Below, one piece after another: positions 1-5,294 of a stretch of DNA of 7,031 bases. The position numbers were made by a program, and so were the translations under genes. Origin of the DNA: an uncultured Ruminococcus sp. (GTDB lineage Bacteria > Bacillota > Clostridia > Oscillospirales > Acutalibacteraceae); the NCBI GenBank assembly GCA_902772795.1, contig CACYBZ010000292.1, positions 1 to 7,031 on the forward strand, written 5' to 3'. Under the pieces are notes generated by a model. It saw only the letters and a program-made list of their open reading frames with translations, had not been told where the DNA came from and did no database searches. Position 1 is the first letter of the stretch, and each line of letters opens with the position of its first letter.

Positions 1-91
1 TTAAAGTTTCGGTCAAGCCTTTTAAAGGCTTGCGGGGTTCAGGGGCGGAGCCCCTGATGGGGTTGAGGGGCAAAGCCCCTCACAGGGTTGC
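1..91. repeat. Triple-hairpin GC-rich intergenic element (probable dispersed repeat)
   Basis: Three compact inverted repeats follow one another. The first is a 9-bp stem at 14-22/24-32 (CAAGCCTTT / AAAGGCTTG). The second is an 8-bp stem at 39-46/50-57 (TCAGGGGC / GCCCCTGA, loop GGA). The third is an 8-bp stem at 64-71/75-82 (TGAGGGGC / GCCCCTCA, loop AAA). The last two share the AGGGGC/GCCCCT core and look like diverged copies of one unit. The block is far more GC-rich than the flanking DNA and has no open reading frame. From memory, similar strings (a GGTCAAGCC...GGCTTGCGG hairpin followed by GGGGC-x-GCCCC hairpins) occur in many intergenic regions of Ruminococcus-like genomes; I could not check this. 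It may be a mobile non-coding repeat or a structured RNA. The left boundary is unknown because the window starts inside or next to it. Confidence 0.6.
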
Positions 92-153
92 AAAAAAATC
101 GAGTGGGCAATTCATTTGCAACCTTACGGGTTGAAAATGAATTGCCCACTCGA
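92..153 (-). terminator. Intrinsic terminator for the leftward U32/TrhP gene
   Basis: A perfect 19-bp inverted repeat pairs 99-117 with 135-153 (arms begin TCGAGTGGGC and end GCCCACTCGA). Within its apex a second 5-bp stem (119-123/129-133, CAACC/GGTTG) closes a 5-nt loop. Seven A residues at 92-98 become a run of seven U in a leftward transcript directly after the stem, which is the expected order for a Rho-independent terminator on the minus strand. In the rightward direction no T-run follows, so it should act one way only. It lies about 130 nt past the stop codon of the leftward gene. The stem is longer than most terminator stems. Positions 154-285 between it and the gene hold only AT-rich sequence in which I see nothing. 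Confidence 0.8.
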
Positions 154-285
154 ATCAAATATATTATTAAAAGGGAGATGAAAAAATCTTGTTGTTGTCT
201 TTCAGTGACTATATAATAACCTTATTTTTTGTACAAATTATTAATTATCGTTAAACATTACATTAATATTAGCAAAAAATACCGT

Positions 286-1518
286 TCAGATTTTCTTTTT
301 ACGGACAAATGCCCCTCTGGGAATGGCTGTCTTACAGGGAACAGTCAGTTTTTCCATAGCGTGGGGGGCAGACTGTACAGTTTCCCCAAGATGATTGATA
401 ATCTGCGTCACCGTAAAGGTGAACGGTTCGCCCTCGGGAGGCAGAACATCAAGCACGTCACCCACAAGAAACTTGTTTTTCTGTGTCAGAAAAGCCATAC
501 CGTTTTCATAGCCGTCGCACATTGCCACGACATCATATTCACGGATATAACCGCCGTCATGATGAACCTGCCCGGGTTCTTTACCTAGGAAAAATCCTGT
601 ACTGTACTGACGGTGACTGATTTTATTCAGTTCCTGTCGGATAGCGTCAGGCAATACATAATTTTCGGGGTCTTGATAATAGCGGTCGACGGCGTTGCGG
701 TAGGCGTAGGTCGTGACAGCGGTATAATAAGCGGATTTTGCTCTGCCCTCAATTTTCAGGCTGGTAATTCCGCTTCTGACAAGTTCGGGAATATAGTCAA
801 TCATGCACATATCTCTTGAATTGTAAAGATAAGTACCGTCATTGTCCTCCTCAATCGGAAAATATTGCCCCTCTCTGTTCTGTTCAAAAAGATGGTACTT
901 CCAGCGACAAGGCTGAGTGCAGTCGCCACGGTTGGCATCTCTGCCCGTCATGTATGCCGATATCAGACATCTTCCGCTGAACGATACACACATCGCCCCC
1001 TGTACGAAACATTCAATTTCGAGTTCTCTGGGAACTTTTGCCCGTATTTCGGCGATATCCTCAAATGTCAGTTCTCTGGCGAGAACAACTCTTTTTGCCC
1101 CCATATTATAAAGAACATTGGCAGTATGATAGTTCATAATTCCCGTCTGTGTGGACATATGGATATCTGTATGGGGAGCATATTTCCTGGCGAGTTCCAT
1201 AACGCCGATATCGGCAACGATAACAGCATCTGCCTTTGCACTGCTGAGCATTTCAAAGTGCAAAGGCAATCGTGAGATTTCCTTATTGTCGGGAACGGTA
1301 TTGCAGGTCACATAGACCTTTACGCCCGAAGCGTGTGCCTGTTCGACACACTGTCGAATTTGTTCATAATCGAAATTTTTGGAGGCTGTACGCATACCGA
1401 ATTCTTTTCCGCCGAGATAGACGGCATCTGCACCGAAGCGGACAGCTGTCTGAAAACTTTCCCATTCACCGCACGGTGACAGAATTTCGGTAGGGTTGCC
1501 ATGTCTGAATATTGTCAT
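286..1518 (-). CDS. trhP: U32-family tRNA hydroxylation protein, TrhP/YrrO type
   Basis: 410-residue protein of the U32 'peptidase/collagenase' family. Characterised relatives (TrhP in E. coli, YrrO in Bacillus) are not proteases but take part in prephenate-dependent hydroxylation of uridine 34 in tRNA (ho5U). The N-terminal half (about 9-260) looks like the family's barrel domain: it opens with EILSPCGEWESF, continues with DAVYLGGKEFGMR (31-43), and carries the U32 signature at 169-187 (E-x-F-x2-G-A-M-C-x4-G-x-C-x-I-S), followed by TGRDANRGDCTQPCRW (191-206). C177, C184, C200 and C238 have spacing resembling the four cysteines that bind a [4Fe-4S] cluster in the relative UbiU, so a cluster is plausible. 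The C-terminal part (about 315-410) resembles the small beta domain of the family. The start at 1518 is set by AAAGGAGG at 1525-1532, six bases upstream. Length matches YrrO-like members. One oddity is Gln173 where relatives I recall have His. The gene stands alone, without the second U32 gene often found beside it. The family call is firm; assignment to TrhP rather than another U32 branch is less so. Confidence 0.85.
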   Translation of the reverse strand: MTIFRHGNPTEILSPCGEWESFQTAVRFGADAVYLGGKEFGMRTASKNFDYEQIRQCVEQAHASGVKVYVTCNTVPDNKEISRLPLHFEMLSSAKADAVIVADIGVMELARKYAPHTDIHMSTQTGIMNYHTANVLYNMGAKRVVLARELTFEDIAEIRAKVPRELEIECFVQGAMCVSFSGRCLISAYMTGRDANRGDCTQPCRWKYHLFEQNREGQYFPIEEDNDGTYLYNSRDMCMIDYIPELVRSGITSLKIEGRAKSAYYTAVTTYAYRNAVDRYYQDPENYVLPDAIRQELNKISHRQYSTGFFLGKEPGQVHHDGGYIREYDVVAMCDGYENGMAFLTQKNKFLVGDVLDVLPPEGEPFTFTVTQIINHLGETVQSAPHAMEKLTVPCKTAIPRGAFVRKKKI

Positions 1519-1551
1519 ATAGTTCCTCCTTTGCGAATTTATGATAAGGTA

Positions 1552-1579
1552 ATTATAACAGATATTTGTATTTTATCAA
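1552..1579 (-). promoter_or_regulatory. Sigma-A-type promoter of the U32/TrhP gene
   Basis: On the minus strand, TTGATA (1574-1579) is followed by a 16-bp spacer and a perfect TATAAT (1552-1557). A TG dinucleotide one base upstream of the -10 (1559-1560) makes it an extended -10. Transcription should begin near 1545, giving a leader of roughly 25-30 nt that carries the AAAGGAGG ribosome binding site. No other promoter of similar quality lies closer to the gene. Confidence 0.8.
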
Positions 1580-1636
1580 CTGCCCGCAGACGTGCAGAAA
1601 AGAAAATTCTGTTTTGGAAAATCAAGCGAAAATATT

Positions 1637-1700
1637 GTTGAATTTAACCATTTTTTCTTTAGGAAATTGTCCTTTTGCCTATAAAAAGAGGTTGAATTTA
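1637..1700 (+). repeat. Direct repeat GTTGAATTTA in the divergent promoter region
   Basis: The 10-mer GTTGAATTTA occurs exactly at 1637-1646 and again at 1691-1700, 54 bp apart, between the two divergent promoters. The first copy extends to GTTGAATTTAAC, an imperfect 12-bp palindrome (GTTnAATTnAAC). The core GTTGA also appears inverted (TCAAC) at 1576-1580 and 1756-1760, each overlapping or abutting a -35 element. This arrangement could be transcription-factor binding sites, but in AT-rich DNA such short matches can arise by chance. Confidence 0.35.
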
Positions 1701-1707
1701 GGCAAAA
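1673..1707. promoter_or_regulatory. Inverted repeat upstream of the sugar-importer promoter (possible operator)
   Basis: A perfect 9-bp inverted repeat, TTTTGCCTA (1673-1681) and TAGGCAAAA (1699-1707), is separated by 17 bp. It lies about 43 bp upstream of the importer's -35 element. Arm centres are 26 bp apart, between two and three helical turns, compatible with a dimeric or tetrameric regulator binding both arms. It overlaps the second GTTGAATTTA copy. It has no trailing T-run and lies upstream of the predicted start of transcription, so it is not a terminator or leader structure of this operon. No regulator gene is in the window. Confidence 0.35.
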
Positions 1708-1749
1708 CATAAAATTGTTGTTACGAAAAAAAAAGTTTTGTCTTTTTTA

Positions 1750-1778
1750 TTGAAATCAACAGAAGTCTGTGTTAAAAT
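1750..1778 (+). promoter_or_regulatory. Main promoter of the carbohydrate ABC importer operon
   Basis: TTGAAA (1750-1755), a 17-bp spacer and TAAAAT (1773-1778) form a good sigma-A promoter. TG at 1770-1771 adds an extended -10. Upstream lie nine A at 1726-1734 and six T at 1743-1748, which could serve as an UP element or bent DNA. Predicted transcription start is near 1785, so the leader before the binding-protein gene is about 95 nt. Confidence 0.7.
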
Positions 1779-1791
1779 AGCCCATAAGAGG

Positions 1792-1821
1792 TTGGAATAA
1801 AGTAAAAATAATAGGTATATT
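1792..1821 (+). promoter_or_regulatory. Possible second, weaker promoter of the importer operon
   Basis: TTGGAA (1792-1797), an 18-bp spacer and TATATT (1816-1821) could form a second promoter just downstream of the main one. The match is modest and the local DNA is AT-rich, so it may be fortuitous. If used, it would shorten the leader to about 50 nt. Confidence 0.3.
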
Positions 1822-1879
1822 ATACAAACATTCCGATTTACCTTAAAAATTCATTTGACAAAGGAGAGAAAAAAATCCT

Positions 1880-3295
1880 ATGAGAAAACTGACAAGACTG
1901 GTTGCTGTATTTATGGCGTTGTGTCTTAGTGTTTCTGCGGTAGCCCTTTCAGGTTGTAACAGTTCGGGTGGCAGTGACAGCGGTTCGGGAAGCAAGCTCA
2001 GCAGTGATTCCAAAGTCGACACAAGCGGTGTAAAGGAAATTTATTACCTTAACTTCAAACCTGAAATTTCTGACAAATACGAGGCTATTGCCAAGAAGTA
2101 TGAAGAAGAAACAGGTGTCAAGGTAAAAGTTACCACGGCAGCATCAGGCGAATATGAAAAGACATTGACCACACAGATGGCAAATGCAGACTCCGCACCG
2201 ACAATTTTCCAGATTAACGGACCCGTAGGTTATGAAAACTGGAAAGATTACTGTGCAGATTTGAGCGGAACAAAACTGTATGAAGCTCTTTCGGATAAGT
2301 CACTTGCGGTTACCAGTGGCGAAGGTGTTTATGGTGTTCCGTATGCGGTTGAAGGATATGGTATCATCTATAACAACGCAATTATGGACAAATACTTCAC
2401 GTCTGATAAGAAATCGACAGAGTTCCAGAGTATGGACGAAATCACCAGCTTTGACAAGCTGAAAGCCGTTGTTGAAGACATGACAAAGATTAAAGGTGAT
2501 TTGGGTATCAAGGGCGTATTTGCGTCGACATCACTTAAAGCAGGCGATGACTGGAGATGGCAGACTCACCTTGTTGACGTACCGCTGTATTATGAATTCA
2601 ACACAGGTACAGGCAATCCGCTGACCAACTGCCTGAGTGCAAAAGAACTGGAATTCAAGTTTGCTGACAATTACAAGAATATTTTTGACCTCTACACCGA
2701 CAATTCCGGTACAGATAAGAAACAGTTGGGTTCAAAGACCGTTGACGAAGCAATGAGTGAATTCGCAGTAGGCGATGTTGCTATGGTACAGAACGGTAAC
2801 TGGGCTTGGGGACAGATTTCCTCGACAAAGGGCAATGTTGTCAAAGAAGACGATATCAAGTATCTTCCCATCTACACAGGAGCTGAGGGCGAAGAATCAC
2901 AGGGATTGTGTATCGGTACAGAAAACTATTTCGCTATCAACAGCGAATCTGACCCCGCTAAACAGCAGGCATCTATCGACTTCCTTGAGTGGTTGTTCAC
3001 ATCAGACTATGGTAAGAAAGCCGTTGTCAATGACCTCGGATTTATTGCCCCGTTCAATACATTCAGCGATAACGAAAAACCCACCGACCCGTTGGCAAAA
3101 GAAGTACTGGCATGGATGGCAAAAGACGGCGTAACATCTGTTCCTTGGGTATTTGCGGGTATTCCCAGTGAAAAGTGGAAGAATGATTTCGGTGCTGACC
3201 TGCTGAAATATGTTCAGGGACAGGCTGAATGGAGTAAAGTAGTTGACAATGCAAAGGCTTCATGGAAGAAAGAAGTAGAACTGAAAGCCGAATAA
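1880..3295 (+). CDS. Carbohydrate ABC transporter, substrate-binding lipoprotein (CUT1 family)
   Basis: 471-residue solute-binding protein of family 1 (MalE/MsmE type), predicted to sit outside the membrane as a lipoprotein and pass an oligosaccharide to the two permeases encoded next. A lipoprotein signal peptide is clear: basic MRKLTR, hydrophobic 7-22, lipobox LSGC with Cys26 as the lipidated residue. A Ser/Gly-rich flexible linker (27-50) follows. The mature fold begins at VKEIYYLNFKPEISDKYEAI (51-70) and includes EETGVKVKV (76-84). The family signature lies at about 154-171 (PYAVEGYGIIYNN...), matching at all but one position. NGNWAWGQI (305-313) is the usual segment that puts an aromatic residue in the sugar pocket; W225, W227 and W423 are other candidates. 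AAAGGAG (1860-1866) lies 13 bases before the ATG, a slightly long gap. It is the first gene of a three-gene operon. The class is secure; substrate (for example malto-, cello-, or raffinose-type oligosaccharides) cannot be read from the sequence. Confidence 0.9.
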   Translation: MRKLTRLVAVFMALCLSVSAVALSGCNSSGGSDSGSGSKLSSDSKVDTSGVKEIYYLNFKPEISDKYEAIAKKYEEETGVKVKVTTAASGEYEKTLTTQMANADSAPTIFQINGPVGYENWKDYCADLSGTKLYEALSDKSLAVTSGEGVYGVPYAVEGYGIIYNNAIMDKYFTSDKKSTEFQSMDEITSFDKLKAVVEDMTKIKGDLGIKGVFASTSLKAGDDWRWQTHLVDVPLYYEFNTGTGNPLTNCLSAKELEFKFADNYKNIFDLYTDNSGTDKKQLGSKTVDEAMSEFAVGDVAMVQNGNWAWGQISSTKGNVVKEDDIKYLPIYTGAEGEESQGLCIGTENYFAINSESDPAKQQASIDFLEWLFTSDYGKKAVVNDLGFIAPFNTFSDNEKPTDPLAKEVLAWMAKDGVTSVPWVFAGIPSEKWKNDFGADLLKYVQGQAEWSKVVDNAKASWKKEVELKAE

Positions 3296-3342
3296 GAATG
3301 GTTTCTGAATAACACTTGGTTTGTATCATGTGAAAAAAGGGA

Positions 3343-3383
3343 GTATCACTCGCATTCCTCAGTTTTGGGAGTGCGAGTGATAC
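3343..3383 (+). other. Long intercistronic stem-loop between binding protein and permease genes
   Basis: 16-bp inverted repeat pairing 3343-3358 (GTATCACTCGCATTCC) with 3368-3383 (GGAGTGCGAGTGATAC), with one G-U pair and a 9-nt loop. It sits in the 130-bp gap between the binding-protein and first permease genes. It is followed by GTTTCATAAGG rather than a clean U-run, so it is a poor terminator. The likely role, by analogy with malE-malF intercistronic structures, is to protect the upstream message from 3' exonucleases and give more binding protein than permease; partial termination is possible. The structure is seen directly; the role is inference. Confidence 0.7.
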
Positions 3384-3425
3384 GTTTCATAAGGACTTTT
3401 TAGGAAAAAGGGAGGCTATATTTCC

Positions 3426-4268
3426 ATGCAAAAAGCGATAAAAAGATGGTTTCCGCTGTTTGTACTGCCTACCGTTCTGGCGTTCATTGTTTCGTTCATT
3501 GCACCGTTTGTGATGGGTATTTACCTGTCATTTACCAAGTTCAAGACGGTATCCAATGCCAAATGGGTAGGATTCAGCAACTATGCCAAAGCGTTTCAGG
3601 ACGATGATTTTGTCAATGCGTTGTGGTTTACGGTAAGATTCACAATTGTTTCGGTAATTACCATTAACGTCATTGCCTTTCTGCTGGCACTGTTGCTGAC
3701 AAAGAGTATCAAGGGAACAAACATTTTCAGAACGATATTTTTCATGCCGAACCTTATCGGCGGTATTGTACTGGGATACATCTGGCTGATGATTATCAAC
3801 GGTGTACTTTCGTACTTTAATGTATCCATCACTTACGATGCGTCATACGGATTCTGGGGACTGGTCATTCTGATGAACTGGCAGTTGATAGGCTATATGA
3901 TGATTATTTACATTGCAGGCATACAGAATGTGTCGCCTGATCTGCTGGAAGCAGCGGACATTGACGGAGCAACCAACTTCCAGAAACTGATAAAAATTAC
4001 CATTCCGCAGGTTATGCCGTCCATAACCATCTGTACATTCCTGACACTGACCAACTCATTCAAGCTTTTCGACCAGAACCTCGCTCTGACGGCAGGTGCT
4101 CCGGGTACGGAAACACAGATGTTGGCACTGGATATCTATAACACATTCTACGGCAGAGTAGGATATCAGGGTGTCGGACAGGCAAAGGCAGTTGTCTTTT
4201 TCATCATCGTTGCCGTGATTGCCCTGACCCAGCTCTATCTGACAAGGAGTAAGGAGGTCGAAAGCTGA
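3426..4268 (+). CDS. Carbohydrate ABC transporter permease, MalF/MsmF-like subunit
   Basis: 280-residue integral membrane protein of the binding-protein-dependent transport permease family (CUT1). About six hydrophobic segments are visible, near 11-33, 68-92, 102-124, 144-166, 198-216 and 254-272. The conserved cytoplasmic EAA loop is at 175-194 (EAADIDGATNFQKLIKITIP), with E175, A176, A177 and G181 in their standard places; this loop docks on the ATPase. Length is typical for the short MsmF/UgpA type, lacking the large extra domain of E. coli MalF. AAGGGAGG at 3408-3415 lies ten bases before the ATG. The gene shares one base with the next permease gene (TGATG junction), implying translational coupling and a 1:1 heterodimer. 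Substrate unknown. Confidence 0.92.
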   Translation: MQKAIKRWFPLFVLPTVLAFIVSFIAPFVMGIYLSFTKFKTVSNAKWVGFSNYAKAFQDDDFVNALWFTVRFTIVSVITINVIAFLLALLLTKSIKGTNIFRTIFFMPNLIGGIVLGYIWLMIINGVLSYFNVSITYDASYGFWGLVILMNWQLIGYMMIIYIAGIQNVSPDLLEAADIDGATNFQKLIKITIPQVMPSITICTFLTLTNSFKLFDQNLALTAGAPGTETQMLALDIYNTFYGRVGYQGVGQAKAVVFFIIVAVIALTQLYLTRSKEVES

Positions 4269-5221
4269 TGGCAGAAATTCAGACTCAGGTTCCTGTTGTG
4301 GACGAAAACGGCACAAAAGGACAGTTCACCCCCAGAAGAGATACAAAAAAAGTCATTATTGCCGATGAAAAGGACACCGCCCCCAAAACCAAAATGGAAT
4401 CAAAAGATATTCCGTTTTTCATTCTGCTTATAGCACTGGCGTGTCTGTTCATTGCCCCGATATTGCTGGTACTGATGAACTCATTCAAAGGCAAGCTGTT
4501 TCTGAGTAATGCACCGTTTGCCTTTCCGAACAGTGAATCATTTGTCGGATTTGACAACTACACCGAAGGAGCAGGAAAAATCGGATTTTTCAGTGCTTTT
4601 CTGACATCGTTGTTTATCACGGTATTTTCCGTTGCGCTGATTATCGTCTGTACGTCCATGTGTGCATGGTTCATCGTGCGTGTCAAGAAATGGTATTCCC
4701 AGCTGTTGTATCTGTTGTGTGCCTTTTCCATGATAGTGCCTTTCCAGATGGTCATGTATCCCATGACGCAGGTAGCTTCCAATTTCAAGCTGAACAATAT
4801 GGTAGGTATCGTTTTTGTTTATCTGGGATTCGGTGCAGGTCTGGCGGTATTCATGTTTGTGGGATTCATCAAGGGCGTTCCTCTGGAAATCGAGGAAGCG
4901 GCGATGATTGACGGCTGTGGCCCTGTAAGAACATTTTTCCTGGTAGTATTTCCGATTCTCAAGCCTACGGCGATTACCGTTGCGATTCTCAACGCCATGT
5001 GGATATGGAACGACTATCTGTTACCGTATCTGTTGCTCAACACCTCCGAAACAAGAACATTGCCTATGGCAATTCAGTATCTGAGAGGCGGTTACGGTTC
5101 GATTGATATGGCGAACATGATGGCAATGATAGTTCTTTCGATAATTCCTATCGTTATTTTCTATCTGGTCTGTCAGAAATACATCATCAAGGGTATTGTT
5201 GCGGGAGCAGTAAAAGGATAA
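4268..5221 (+). CDS. Carbohydrate ABC transporter permease, MalG/MsmG-like subunit with N-terminal extension
   Basis: 317-residue integral membrane protein, the second half of the CUT1 permease pair. Hydrophobic segments lie near 48-71, 108-133, 145-166, 178-200, 231-253 and 285-303. The EAA loop is at 209-233 (EEAAMIDGCGPVRTFF...PILKP), with E210 and G216 in place. The C-terminus IIKGIVAGAVKG is typical of MalG-like proteins. The N-terminus carries about 46 hydrophilic, charged residues before the first membrane segment, longer than the usual short tail. An internal start at Met43 (4394) would give a more ordinary length but has no ribosome binding site, whereas the first ATG has AAGGAGG at 4251-4257, ten bases upstream, inside the end of the preceding gene. 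I therefore keep the long form. It is the last gene of the operon; the terminator starts right after the stop. No ATPase gene follows. Confidence 0.92.
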   Translation: MAEIQTQVPVVDENGTKGQFTPRRDTKKVIIADEKDTAPKTKMESKDIPFFILLIALACLFIAPILLVLMNSFKGKLFLSNAPFAFPNSESFVGFDNYTEGAGKIGFFSAFLTSLFITVFSVALIIVCTSMCAWFIVRVKKWYSQLLYLLCAFSMIVPFQMVMYPMTQVASNFKLNNMVGIVFVYLGFGAGLAVFMFVGFIKGVPLEIEEAAMIDGCGPVRTFFLVVFPILKPTAITVAILNAMWIWNDYLLPYLLLNTSETRTLPMAIQYLRGGYGSIDMANMMAMIVLSIIPIVIFYLVCQKYIIKGIVAGAVKG

Positions 5222-5222
5222 T

Positions 5223-5273
5223 AAAAAAAGACGGTGTTTTTCCCGTCCGAAAGGAAGGGAAAACACCGTTTTT
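5223..5273. terminator. Bidirectional intrinsic terminator between convergent genes
   Basis: A near-perfect stem pairs 5231-5248 (ACGGTG... GTCC) with 5253-5269 (GGAAGGG...CACCGT), closed by a GAAA tetraloop at 5249-5252, with one bulged T and one mismatch. It is flanked by seven A at 5223-5229 and five T at 5269-5273. A rightward transcript therefore ends stem plus U-run just after the permease stop codon. A leftward transcript ends stem plus seven U about 20 nt after the cell-wall gene's stop codon. It can serve both convergent units. Confidence 0.9.
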
Positions 5274-5294
5274 GCTTAGTATATTCTGTGAATA

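Noticed and set aside
1..91. CRISPR array
   Set aside because: The hairpins are not regularly spaced direct repeats with unique spacers, and no cas genes are present.
178..216. A 12-residue reading frame (MKKSCCCLSVTI) preceded by AAGGGAG
   Set aside because: The purine-rich stretch abuts the ATG with no usable spacing, the frame is tiny, and no promoter is evident. The three consecutive Cys codons are curious but not sufficient.
865..1275. Plus-strand reading frame of 136 codons inside the U32 gene
   Set aside because: It lies entirely antisense to a well-supported U32 gene, has no convincing ribosome binding site and shows no recognisable protein features.
3343..3383. Intercistronic stem-loop as an operon terminator
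   Set aside because: The sequence after the stem (GTTTCATAAGG) has no sustained T-run, and the permeases downstream have no good promoter of their own, so full termination here is unlikely.
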